Shown here piece after piece: positions 1-7,358 of a stretch of 9,646 nt of DNA. The translations under genes were made by a program, and so were the position numbers. The stretch comes from Dehalococcoidales bacterium. Its GTDB lineage: Bacteria > Chloroflexota > Dehalococcoidia > Dehalococcoidales > JAQTVP01. The notes under the pieces are model-generated. The model had not been told where the DNA came from, did no database searches, and saw only the letters and a program-made list of their open reading frames with translations. The first letter of the stretch is position 1, and each line of letters begins with the position of its first letter. The stretch is taken from contig JAQTVP010000052.1 of assembly GCA_028707015.1 (NCBI GenBank), positions 1 to 9,646 of the forward strand, read 5' to 3'.

Positions 1-1200
1 GCTGCGCGTATGTTAGGGTTAGATGCGGGGATACATGCTATTCTAAGAGAGCCGATGAAAGAGCTTCATGTATCAATCCCGGTAAAGATGGATGATGGTA
101 GTGTTAAGATTTTCAAAGGGTTTCGTGTTCAGTATAATAATGCCCTCGGTCCGTGTAAGGGAGGGATCAGATTTCATCCTGAAGAAACTATTGATACAAT
201 CAGATCACTGGCGGCGTGGATGACGTGGAAATGTGCGGTGGCCGGCATTCCTCTTGGAGGTGGTAAGGGAGGGGTCATTTGCGATACAAAGACGATGTCT
301 TCTGGTGAATTAGAAAGATTAAGCCGTGGTTATATAGATGCTATCGGGCAGATTATTGGTCCTGAAATGGATGTACCGGCCCCAGATGTTTATACTAATC
401 CGCAAATAATGGCTTGGATGATGGATGAATTTTCAAAATTAAATGGATGTCATAGTCCTGGTGTAATTACGGGGAAGCCAATAGCAATAGGTGGCTCTCT
501 GGGCCGTGGGGATGCAACAGCTCGTGGCGCAATGTATACAATTATCGAAGCAGCCAAGCATCTGAAAATTGATTTGGCAACAGCTACTGTAGCTATTCAA
601 GGTTTTGGAAATGCCGGTTCGTTTATAGCTGAGTTAATGCACGATATTACGGGTTCCAAGATTATTGCTGTCAGTGATTCCAAAGGGGGTATCTATAATA
701 AACAGGGCTTAGATCCTTATAAAGTATCCGAACATAAAGCAAACACTGGTTCGGTAATTAACTTTCCAGGTGCAGAAAATATCAGCAACGAAGATTTGCT
801 GGAATTAGAAGTTACTGTGTTGTGTCCCTCAGCACTGGAAAATGTAATCACCATAGAAAATGCTGCCAGAATTAAGGCAAAGATAATAGCTGCATTAGCT
901 AATGGTCCTATTACGCAAGAGGCTGATGAGATATTAGTTGGAAGTGGTGCATTTATCATTCCTGATTTTTTGTGTAATGCTGGCGGAGTTACTGTTTCTT
1001 ATTTTGAAGGGGTCCAGAATGCTTACAACTATTACTGGGAAGAAGAAGAGGTTCACGACAGGCTTGCCAAGAAAATGACTAAAGCATTTCAATATGTTTT
1101 AGCGGAATCTTTGAAGCGAAAGATTAGCATGAGAGTAGCTGCTTATGTTGTGGCTGTAGCCCGAGTAGCGGAAGCTATGAGATTAAGAGGCTGGGCGTAA
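1..1200 (+). CDS. gdhA: Glutamate dehydrogenase (Glu/Leu/Phe/Val dehydrogenase family), 5'-partial
   Basis: Catalyses reversible oxidative deamination of glutamate to 2-oxoglutarate and ammonia with NAD(P)(H) in the cytoplasm, linking nitrogen assimilation to central carbon. The frame is open from base 1 (Ala-Ala-Arg before the Met at 10), and family members normally have roughly 15-20 more residues here, so the true start lies left of the window and the ATG at 10 is internal. Visible motifs, numbered from the Met at 10: GPCKGGIRFHP near 47-57; the substrate-lysine loop PLGGGKGG near 81-88; DVPAPDVYTNPQ near 121-132 with the catalytic Asp; a nucleotide-binding Rossmann GFGNAG near 200-205; NAGGVTVSYFEGVQN near 326-340. 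The C-terminus is complete (TAA at 1198-1200). Cofactor preference cannot be fixed from this. A probable terminator follows at once, so it is likely the last gene of its transcript. Family assignment is very secure. Confidence 0.95.
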   Translation, partial: AARMLGLDAGIHAILREPMKELHVSIPVKMDDGSVKIFKGFRVQYNNALGPCKGGIRFHPEETIDTIRSLAAWMTWKCAVAGIPLGGGKGGVICDTKTMSSGELERLSRGYIDAIGQIIGPEMDVPAPDVYTNPQIMAWMMDEFSKLNGCHSPGVITGKPIAIGGSLGRGDATARGAMYTIIEAAKHLKIDLATATVAIQGFGNAGSFIAELMHDITGSKIIAVSDSKGGIYNKQGLDPYKVSEHKANTGSVINFPGAENISNEDLLELEVTVLCPSALENVITIENAARIKAKIIAALANGPITQEADEILVGSGAFIIPDFLCNAGGVTVSYFEGVQNAYNYYWEEEEVHDRLAKKMTKAFQYVLAESLKRKISMRVAAYVVAVARVAEAMRLRGWA

Positions 1201-1223
1201 AAACTAAATAATATATTTTATGA

Positions 1224-1272
1224 TAGGCTCGACTTGTTTTATAAACTGAAGGTCGGGCCTAGCTTATTTTGT
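1224..1272 (+). terminator. Probable rho-independent terminator after gdhA
   Basis: A 10-bp stem pairs 1224-1233 (TAGGCTCGAC) with 1252-1261 (GTCGGGCCTA), with one G-T wobble. The 18-nt loop itself contains a short GTTT/AAAC pairing. The right arm is followed by a T-rich stretch (CTTATTTTGT), though not an unbroken run of T. It lies 23 bases after the gdhA stop codon, where a terminator is expected. Confidence 0.6.
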
Positions 1273-1296
1273 ATTAAGAAATTTATCTATTATAAA
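1269..1296 (+). promoter_or_regulatory. Possible sigma70-type promoter for the 1324 gene
   Basis: TTGTAT at 1269-1274 and TATAAA at 1291-1296 are separated by 16 bp, directly downstream of the gdhA terminator hairpin and about 28 bp ahead of the next start codon. The -10 matches 5 of 6 consensus bases, but the -35 matches only 3 of 6. In AT-rich DNA such matches arise by chance, so this is tentative. Confidence 0.3.
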
Positions 1297-1323
1297 CAGA
1301 AAATAAATACAGGTGGGGATGAA

Positions 1324-1668
1324 ATGCAGGTTAGAAAAGTTTACCAGGATATCAAACCTGAGTTACTCTATGATGAGATAAGAGATCTTGTCCTGAAGCA
1401 GGGATTAGCTGTCAGTGAGGCAAAGTTAGATACATATTCCCTACCGAATGATTCATCATCATTTATCTCTCGCGGTACGCTATCATTTCATTTTGCCGGC
1501 GAGGCGGTCAAAGAGTGCCTGAGAGCACACATTGTGGGTTCAGCGAAGGGTGAAACTAAATTAATGATTGATATAATGGATGGGAAGCTCTTTTCTGATG
1601 AGATGGTTGCCGCTTTACAAAACGATTTAGACTTTATTCTAAGCGCATATGAGGCAGAACCTGAGTAA
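1324..1668 (+). CDS. Small conserved-looking protein of unknown function (114 aa)
   Basis: I do not recognise this protein. The start is placed at the ATG at 1324 because AGGTGG at 1311-1316 sits 7 bases before it. An earlier in-frame ATG at 1234 falls inside the gdhA terminator hairpin and would add 30 residues with no ribosome-binding site. The protein is soluble-looking: no signal peptide, no membrane segment and only one Cys. It has an N-terminal helical part (QVRKVYQDIKPELLYDEIRD), a central strand-rich part around SRGTLSFHFAGEAVKECLRA, and an acidic C-terminal helix ending FILSAYEAEPE. It follows gdhA in the same direction, separated by a terminator, and its stop lies 39 bp from the converging stop of the DUF3786 gene. 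Coding status is supported by the ribosome-binding site and its fit between neighbours. Its function is open. Confidence 0.75.
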   Translation: MQVRKVYQDIKPELLYDEIRDLVLKQGLAVSEAKLDTYSLPNDSSSFISRGTLSFHFAGEAVKECLRAHIVGSAKGETKLMIDIMDGKLFSDEMVAALQNDLDFILSAYEAEPE

Positions 1669-1707
1669 TATTTAACCAAGGCAAAGAGAGTTTCGTCTAG
1701 AGTGGTT

Positions 1708-2370
1708 TCAGATATTTTTTAAATACTTAACTAATTTCCAGATGATAGTCTCGCAAAGCACATTTATGTCTTCGGTAGAAAGATAATCGGTGATGGTGCT
1801 GTCAAATAATATATTTCCTCCGGGGTCTAGTTCTTCATCACCCAGCCACAAAACAAAGGTTATCGGCACGTACCTAAAGGCGTTAATGGTAACTGATATA
1901 TCACCGTAAGCTGCCTTATTCCCACTCATTTTATTAGCGGCAGTTAATAATTTCTCAGGCTCTTTCCCAAAATGTTCTATAAGAGGTTTTATTGCTCTTT
2001 TAAAGAAAGTGGGAAAGTAGTTTGCTCCTTCTGGTAATTCCCTGAATGCAATTATTTTATTAGTATTAGCGGTTCCTCTTGCCTGAATAAAATAATGAAG
2101 CATTAATATTTTTTCTCTAAAAGGAATCGTATCTTTACTATGCAGTAGCGAGATATTAATATCAGGCAGAGTGATTTGATATGTTTGGTTTAAGTAGCTA
2201 AGCGTAATAGTCCCTTGTGAATCTATTATTTCGTATTGGCTGCCACTTTTTTGGCAGTGCTGAGCAATCTCATGAATTTCAAGTAATTGCTCACTGGCTA
2301 GCTTGTAAGCTAGCTTATAGCCATGCTCGTAATTCCTCTCTTCAGGTAGTGAAAAATATTTACTTTCCAT
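1708..2370 (-). CDS. DUF3786 domain protein (putative redox/corrinoid-pathway accessory)
   Basis: A 220-residue soluble protein that I assign to the DUF3786 family from pattern: REKILMLHYFIQARGT (85-100), FRELPEGANYF (109-119), a KP-x-I-x-x-FG segment (128-135), GDISVTINAFRYVPITFVLWLGD (156-178), and an ILFD-x-x-x-x-x-YL-x-x-ED block (187-201). Biochemical function is unknown. Relatives are, to my knowledge, found in anaerobes near corrinoid or CODH/ACS genes, and here it lies downstream of acsC on the same strand, which fits an accessory role. That role is inference. There are two Cys residues (39 and 206) but no cluster motif. No Shine-Dalgarno is visible before the ATG at 2370 (the preceding bases are T-rich), so the start is less certain than the family. 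The 112-bp gap to acsC leaves open whether it is cotranscribed. Confidence 0.75.
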   Translation of the reverse strand: MESKYFSLPEERNYEHGYKLAYKLASEQLLEIHEIAQHCQKSGSQYEIIDSQGTITLSYLNQTYQITLPDINISLLHSKDTIPFREKILMLHYFIQARGTANTNKIIAFRELPEGANYFPTFFKRAIKPLIEHFGKEPEKLLTAANKMSGNKAAYGDISVTINAFRYVPITFVLWLGDEELDPGGNILFDSTITDYLSTEDINVLCETIIWKLVKYLKNI

Positions 2371-2417
2371 TTTAAAAAAAGCAGAAGGGAGTAATTGTCT
2401 TTATCTCAGTTTATCCC

Positions 2418-2465
2418 AGCCGATGCTTTGGTAACTATTATTTTTTAGTATAGTGCTTACCGGCT
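2418..2465. repeat. Imperfect inverted repeat between acsC and the DUF3786 gene
   Basis: Within the 112-bp gap 2371-2482, AGCCG (2418-2422) pairs with CGGCT (2461-2465), GTA (2431-2433) with TAC (2458-2460), and ACTAT (2434-2438) with ATAGT (2450-2454), around an 11-nt loop. The two bulges are unequal (8 and 3 nt). The pairing order is consistent with one folded RNA stem. No U-tract follows on the - strand, so it is not a standard intrinsic terminator. It could be an RNA processing or attenuation element, or chance. Confidence 0.4.
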
Positions 2466-2482
2466 AGTTTTAGGAGATGTAT

Positions 2483-3826
2483 TTATTTATCCCATATCTT
2501 AAGATAGGCTGGTATATTTGCTCCCTCCCGGGGGCCGACTAAAACTTCCCAGCCAGGTAAGGCCTCTTCAATACCGCCGCTTTCAGCAGCAATGTAACCC
2601 GGGATTATTAATTTACGATGTTTAATCTTCTCGGTAATATTTGTTTTCTTAATAAAAGGTACGATAGTATCGGAGTTAAATTTACCCGCTGCCCAGGCAG
2701 TTAAAACCGAAAGTCCTTCCGTATCCATAATCAAAAGATAACTGGGTATTCTGCTGGTTTCTATTTCGCCTGAGATAAGAAAATAGGTGAGTGAGAAATT
2801 AGTTGTTATCAGTACTGGTGAGTTTTCATCAGGTCCACCTATTTCATATATACCCTCAGTAGTTGCCAGTGGCCGCTGTGGGTCAGTAAAAATATTCAGC
2901 CTCTCTAGCAGCAGAGGAAACAGGCTCTCTCCCTGAAAATCAGAGAGAACAATAATACCACTATATTTAGCTATAAAAATGGAGGCAAATACCGCCTCTT
3001 TCATTGGATTATCGGTCATCTCACAAGGCAAGACAATAGTGGGGAAACCTAATGGCCGAAACTTATTTTTTAAAGCTGCGTTCCTGATAAGAATTTGGTC
3101 TTTAAATGTCTGGGAAGGGGTTCTTGCTCCAGAATCTAGAACGATATCTTTAATACCTAATTTGGTTAATTTAGTAGTAAGTTCGGAAAGTCCCTCTAGG
3201 TTAGTGGCTTTAGCTACTATCGGACATGAGTAATCCCTGGCTAGTTTCACCATTTGATCAAGATTATCTTCAGTAATGGCATATATTAGTGGCCTGCGGT
3301 TAGCACAGGCTTTTAATCCAGTTGCCATAACATCGGGATTATTGCTCATTAAGATAATGTTCCCGTCGCTATTTTGCTTTACTTTAGTAACTATACTCTC
3401 GAATTTTTCAGCATCTCCGGAATCATCTCTTATCGCTATCATCTCAGCACGGAGAGTAACACCTATCCGTTCGTATTGCAGTTTAAACCTTTCCAATCTG
3501 GCATCAATCTCGGAGTCATTCATTGTATCGGTAATAAGAATAGCAAGGGCAGGAGGATTTACAAAGGTTTTTTCATGGCGGAACATTACTGTATCATTGC
3601 CAATCTTAAATGCTCTGTCACTTACCCCGATAGTAACTGGTGTAATAGCAGGTGCCGATGCTTCCATTAGTTGTGTTTTTGCTTCTTCGGAGACATATGG
3701 GCAGGAGGTTAATTCTGCTTTTCCTCCAGCCAGACTCATGGCAAAGGCAAGGCAGGTAGGTACCCCGCACTCACCGCAATTTGTTTTAGGTAGCAGTTTA
3801 AAAATTTCTATGCCTGTAAGTGGCAT
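2483..3826 (-). CDS. acsC: Corrinoid iron-sulfur protein large (gamma) subunit
   Basis: The large subunit of the corrinoid iron-sulfur protein carries the methyl group from methyltetrahydrofolate to the A-cluster of acetyl-CoA synthase on a cobamide. The 447 residues match the usual length (about 446). The N-terminal [4Fe-4S] domain has all four ligand Cys (17, 20, 25, 42) in CGECGVPTC...SCPY; this cluster reductively reactivates the corrinoid. A TIM-barrel region follows (about 65-320), including IVLDSGARTPSQ (228-239). The C-terminal corrinoid-binding domain shows NFSLTYF (343-349), PSYLLIMDTEGLSVL (361-375) and GWEVLVGPREGANIP (425-439). The start is supported by GGAAG at 3840-3836, 9 bases before the ATG. 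It begins 16 bp after the acsB stop, so the two are almost certainly cotranscribed. Nothing suggests loss of function. Confidence 0.96.
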   Translation of the reverse strand: MPLTGIEIFKLLPKTNCGECGVPTCLAFAMSLAGGKAELTSCPYVSEEAKTQLMEASAPAITPVTIGVSDRAFKIGNDTVMFRHEKTFVNPPALAILITDTMNDSEIDARLERFKLQYERIGVTLRAEMIAIRDDSGDAEKFESIVTKVKQNSDGNIILMSNNPDVMATGLKACANRRPLIYAITEDNLDQMVKLARDYSCPIVAKATNLEGLSELTTKLTKLGIKDIVLDSGARTPSQTFKDQILIRNAALKNKFRPLGFPTIVLPCEMTDNPMKEAVFASIFIAKYSGIIVLSDFQGESLFPLLLERLNIFTDPQRPLATTEGIYEIGGPDENSPVLITTNFSLTYFLISGEIETSRIPSYLLIMDTEGLSVLTAWAAGKFNSDTIVPFIKKTNITEKIKHRKLIIPGYIAAESGGIEEALPGWEVLVGPREGANIPAYLKIWDK

Positions 3827-3842
3827 CTTTCAGAACTTCCTT

Positions 3843-6050
3843 TCAGTCAAGTATTGGTTTCATATTCAGGGCAGGGTGATTTTTCTCTTGCAGGAAGGGG
3901 AAAATCTCCTCTTCGGTAGTGCCCACTGTCTCATCGGCTATCATTTCAGGAAAATCAGGAATACCCAGTTCCTCCGACCTTGACTTGAGTCGGCCAGCGA
4001 TTTCCGCTTTTAGTGATCTGGGCATCCAGACAATTCTTAATAAGCCTTCTTCGGCGCTAATGAATTTCCTCTGGCAGATATTATACTTACTATGGCCAAT
4101 AAAGCCGGGGGTACTTATCCCGCCGCCAATAGTTCCTGCTAATGTGGTGAATTTCATTCCGCAAGGAGTCATTTCAGTATATTCCCGGTTAACTATCATC
4201 ACTCCATTACATAGAGGAAGAACAGCAGCAACACATTCACAGCAACCGCAAGTAGTCCACGGGTCAATTATGATGCTGTACATGCTATAGTGATCTATAT
4301 TGCCGCGAGATGCCTGATATATATATTCATTAACACCTCTCCACTGTCCCAGTTTGGCACTGATTGTTTCACCCTTTGCTATTGGCTGGTTGGGGCCGGT
4401 GGGATTAATTTCATATGCAGCTTTGCAGTCCATCCAATTATAAGAACCGCAGAGCCCTGTTTTTTCAGGTGTAACTATGCAAACGTGGCTCGGGGCAAAA
4501 GATTGACAGAGAGTGCATGAATAATACGTATCAGTAGTTTCATCAATCATGCCTTCAATCCGGGCATCTCGTACCTGATATACTACTTTTGCTTTTTTTA
4601 CAATCTCTTCCACCTTGTCTTTTTCGGTATAGAGTTTTATCTGCATCTTATCAAATATACGGCTGAAATCTTGGTGCAGCTTAGCATGCAGGAGAGTACC
4701 AATATGGCTTAACCGGAAACCTTTTTCTACAGCTGATTTGGTGATTCTTAGCCAGGCAATATCCCGCTGTCCGATATGCCAGACACCTTGAGTGTAATTT
4801 ATCAGATGGTGAATTTGTCGCTCTAAGATGGGCTCATAATCTTCCTGCATATCTCTACCGGCAACTTCAATGACGATAGCCAGAGGTAAGTTAGATCCTT
4901 CAGCAACATCGGTTATTTCGGGGCCAATTATTTCAATCTTTCCGTCTTCTACCTCTTCCATTCGTTTAGAGGTAACCCATTCAACCATAGGTGTAATACC
5001 ACCACCAAACTCAAGGTATGATTCTCCCTTTCGTACCCTTTCTCCTTCGAAAGCGGGGCCAAAGGCTACAGGAATGGGTATCTCAGCTACGGTGACCTTT
5101 AATCCTCTTACTTCTATGGCTTTTGATACTATATTATCGTGCGGAATATCAGCGACAACATGTTCATAGGTGCAAATTCCGGTAGGCAGGATCTCAGGTA
5201 TTTGGGTATCAGCAATAATAGGAAATCCAAAGTTGATTGCACCGGCGGCATTAGCACACCATTCCTCGGTGACTTCACCTAGGGTTATAACAAAAGCGAA
5301 AATTCGGTCTTTATTATATAAGAGGTGTTTTTTATAATCTCCAGGTGCGATTCCGCCGAAGGCGAAGCCTACCCTGATGGCGAAACCGGCAGCGAATACA
5401 ATGGAAGTAATATCTGAACCAAAAGGCACCAGCCGAACTGGCCATCCAATCTGCAATCCTTCTTCAATAAGCTGCTGGGAGAAACTGTTACCATCTTTTG
5501 CAGCAGCCATAAATGTATACAGATTCTTTTCTTGTAGCTCATGTGCAATTCTGGCTGCGGTTTTACTATTGGGAGCAGCACCGAGAATAGCGGCAAAGCC
5601 GGGGGCAGTGCCATCAACAAACTCGACGCCCCTTTTTCTCAAGATTATATCATCAGCAGCCCCTAACCAGATGTTATTATTAATGGGTTCCTCTTGCTGG
5701 GTATAATAATCAGGTTTTTCTAAATAGCGTATAGCTTCAATGATTTCCTCAGCAAAAAAAGTTGCCATGCCGGCATCAAGAGCCGGCGCCAGATAAGGTA
5801 AAGGATGATTTTCACTCACTGGAGGTGGCAGAAGGTAGTGGCATTTTATTAATACCTGTTCCATATCACCCAGTTTCTCAATGGGAATTCCTAGTATGCC
5901 ATAGATTACGGGCAGATAATAAGCAGTATTAGGAAAACCTACGGGTTTATTTGGTCCCCAGGTGTCTATTGCCTGTTGCCATTTCTTTTCGGCTTGGCCA
6001 ATAATTTTATAGGCGCCGCTGATAGCTAATGATGCAATTATCTTAGATAT
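3843..6050 (-). CDS. acsB: Acetyl-CoA synthase (CODH/ACS alpha subunit), probable AUA start
   Basis: Condenses CO, a corrinoid-bound methyl group and CoA into acetyl-CoA, or cleaves acetyl-CoA in reverse, at the Ni-Ni-[4Fe-4S] A-cluster. Numbered from the codon at 6050 (735 residues; family about 730), the cluster ligands are Cys512, Cys515, Cys524 and Cys534, and the distal-nickel CGC pair is Cys601/Cys603. These spacings are identical to those I recall for Moorella AcsB. Phe518 in CQSF matches the residue that shields the proximal metal. The N-terminal domain contains GPNKPVGFPNTAYYLPVI (32-49). The first in-frame ATG is only at 5864, but family sequence continues 62 codons upstream. That stretch has no ATG, GTG or TTG before the stop at 6075-6077. 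AUA at 6050-6048 lies 8 bases after GGGAGG (6064-6059), exactly where an Met-Ser-Lys-Ile-Ile-Ala-Ser start is expected. Extra Cys604 and Cys606 flank the nickel site. Confidence 0.95.
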   Translation of the reverse strand: MSKIIASLAISGAYKIIGQAEKKWQQAIDTWGPNKPVGFPNTAYYLPVIYGILGIPIEKLGDMEQVLIKCHYLLPPPVSENHPLPYLAPALDAGMATFFAEEIIEAIRYLEKPDYYTQQEEPINNNIWLGAADDIILRKRGVEFVDGTAPGFAAILGAAPNSKTAARIAHELQEKNLYTFMAAAKDGNSFSQQLIEEGLQIGWPVRLVPFGSDITSIVFAAGFAIRVGFAFGGIAPGDYKKHLLYNKDRIFAFVITLGEVTEEWCANAAGAINFGFPIIADTQIPEILPTGICTYEHVVADIPHDNIVSKAIEVRGLKVTVAEIPIPVAFGPAFEGERVRKGESYLEFGGGITPMVEWVTSKRMEEVEDGKIEIIGPEITDVAEGSNLPLAIVIEVAGRDMQEDYEPILERQIHHLINYTQGVWHIGQRDIAWLRITKSAVEKGFRLSHIGTLLHAKLHQDFSRIFDKMQIKLYTEKDKVEEIVKKAKVVYQVRDARIEGMIDETTDTYYSCTLCQSFAPSHVCIVTPEKTGLCGSYNWMDCKAAYEINPTGPNQPIAKGETISAKLGQWRGVNEYIYQASRGNIDHYSMYSIIIDPWTTCGCCECVAAVLPLCNGVMIVNREYTEMTPCGMKFTTLAGTIGGGISTPGFIGHSKYNICQRKFISAEEGLLRIVWMPRSLKAEIAGRLKSRSEELGIPDFPEMIADETVGTTEEEIFPFLQEKNHPALNMKPILD

Positions 6051-6058
6051 TTTAAAAG

Positions 6059-6064
6059 CCTCCC
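6059..6064 (-). promoter_or_regulatory. Shine-Dalgarno of acsB that points to the AUA start
   Basis: GGGAGG on the - strand, inside the 43-bp gap between the CODH-like gene and acsB. It sits 8 bases ahead of the in-frame AUA at 6050-6048. The next rare-start candidate, AUU at 6038-6036, would be 20 bases away, so this site selects AUA. Confidence 0.75.
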
Positions 6065-6093
6065 GTATCTTTCTTTATTATATGGTTATATGT

Positions 6094-7353
6094 TTAAACT
6101 GTTTCCAGCCCTCTTCGCATTTCCATATCATAAAGTATTCTTTCTCTAGTCTTATCAATACCTAACGCTTTGCGTTTCTGGTCAATATGATTAATGATTA
6201 GCTTTGCTGCTTTAGTTGGATCGGGTTCAAAAGCCCACATACCACCATATATATTCCGGGAATCTTCAGCCAGGAATTCAGCTATTTTTTCACTGCCAAG
6301 TGCGGCTTGACTAACACCGGATATGGTAAAGACTCCTGAACTAACAAAGTATTGCCCGATGGATAATATCTCTTTATTTATTTCTTCGGGTGCTGCACCA
6401 GCTATGGGCAGGTCACTGATGTCATCACCTAAACCGCCTTCTTTAACGATAGCTGCCGCTATTATTAATATCCGGCTGTTATCAATACAGGAACCCAGGT
6501 GTAATACCGGAGGGATTCCAATAGCTTCACAAACTGAAGCTAACCCGTCGCCGGCGTATTCTATAGCTTCCGGAATCATTAACCCGGCTTTAGCGCAAGC
6601 AGTAGCGCTGGAACCGGTAGCTAGCACTAACACATCATTCTTTATCAATTCTTTGACCATGGAAACATAATTTGACTGGTGTTTAATTGGAGTGTCATTA
6701 CAGCCAACAACACCGGCAACTCCTCTAATCCTGCCATTTATGATGTTATCATTTAGTGGCCGGTAGGATGCACGGAATGAACCACCCAGACTATAATGGA
6801 TACTTTCATGACTGAATCCGGATATATAATTTACCTCACCTTGCTCTGGAGTATCTGGCTTTATCTTTTCCAGAGATGGTGTCGGCGTGTTAAAGATTAT
6901 ATCATGGATATCATTAGCAATCATACTGCTGCCCCAGCCGTCAGCAATAGCTATTTCTGCTCCCTGGCGAAGCAGATTGCGGTAGTCCTGCAGGGTATCG
7001 GTATTGGATTGCTGCTTTAATTTAATATTTCCCCGTTGCCATAACTCCTGGCGTTTTAGTGGTGCTTTTTTTAAGGACAGCAGTTCATTATTCTCTTTAT
7101 CAAACTCAGCCAGAGCTGTCTGGCCAATATCATTAGCTATTTCCAGGTCATTACGGTTTTTTATCGGAATATCCCAATCCTGAGCAACTTGCAGTAGTTT
7201 CTGCCGGTTTCTGATCTGATAATCTTGGGTTTCTCCTTTGCATATCTTCAGCAGGATTTCAGCTAATTTCCGTGATTGCTCTCGGTGAACAGCTGCTCCT
7301 TCAGTTAAAATACTAACTAAATTACGGGCGGTAATAATTTCTGTATTTTCCAT
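6094..7353 (-). CDS. Shortened CO dehydrogenase-like protein lacking its metal clusters (probable non-enzymatic paralogue)
   Basis: Clearly derived from the Ni-CODH catalytic subunit (AcsA/CooS) but 419 residues against about 640-675. Residues 1-175 match the helical domain, starting right after the position where the B/D-cluster Cys region would end; the in-frame stop at 7381-7383 rules out a missed N-terminus. At VNYI/SGFS (174-181) the frame jumps cleanly to the C-terminal Rossmann domain, omitting about 150 residues that hold the C-cluster His and two Cys ligands. Of the remaining ligands Cys218 (VGCND) and Cys289 (GSCIDN) persist, but the TGC Cys is Ser248. The catalytic Lys position is Glu328 (APEEINKE). 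In the His relay only His23 remains; the next three positions are Gln26, Lys29 and Glu32. The frame is intact and well conserved elsewhere (SFRASYRPLND, GRIRGVAGVVG). It starts 5 bp after acsD with a weak ribosome-binding site, suggesting coupled translation. A structural partner of AcsB is plausible but inferred. Confidence 0.88.
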   Translation of the reverse strand: MENTEIITARNLVSILTEGAAVHREQSRKLAEILLKICKGETQDYQIRNRQKLLQVAQDWDIPIKNRNDLEIANDIGQTALAEFDKENNELLSLKKAPLKRQELWQRGNIKLKQQSNTDTLQDYRNLLRQGAEIAIADGWGSSMIANDIHDIIFNTPTPSLEKIKPDTPEQGEVNYISGFSHESIHYSLGGSFRASYRPLNDNIINGRIRGVAGVVGCNDTPIKHQSNYVSMVKELIKNDVLVLATGSSATACAKAGLMIPEAIEYAGDGLASVCEAIGIPPVLHLGSCIDNSRILIIAAAIVKEGGLGDDISDLPIAGAAPEEINKEILSIGQYFVSSGVFTISGVSQAALGSEKIAEFLAEDSRNIYGGMWAFEPDPTKAAKLIINHIDQKRKALGIDKTRERILYDMEMRRGLETV

Positions 7354-7358
7354 TCTAT

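Noticed and set aside
1234..1323. Upstream start of the small unknown gene at 1234
   Set aside because: The added 30 residues overlap the terminator hairpin of gdhA and have no ribosome-binding site. The ATG at 1324 has AGGTGG at the right distance.
1669..1707. Bidirectional terminator between the converging genes
   Set aside because: The 39-bp gap has no stem with a flanking T-run that I could support.
3276..3983. Long + strand open frame opposite acsC/acsB
   Set aside because: It is antisense to strongly supported acs genes, spans the acsB-acsC junction, and its translation shows no recognisable domain. The same applies to the other + strand frames opposite acsB, acsD, the CODH-like gene and folD.
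3843..5864. acsB starting at the ATG at 5864 (673 residues)
   Set aside because: It would remove 62 residues that match the conserved AcsB N-terminus, including GPNKPVGFPNTAYYLPVI, and has no proper ribosome-binding site. The upstream AUA with GGGAGG fits length and homology.
6094..7353. Calling the CODH-like gene a pseudogene
   Set aside because: The frame is uninterrupted for 419 codons, both losses fall on domain edges, and the remaining motifs are well conserved. Loss of catalysis is clear, but decay is not.
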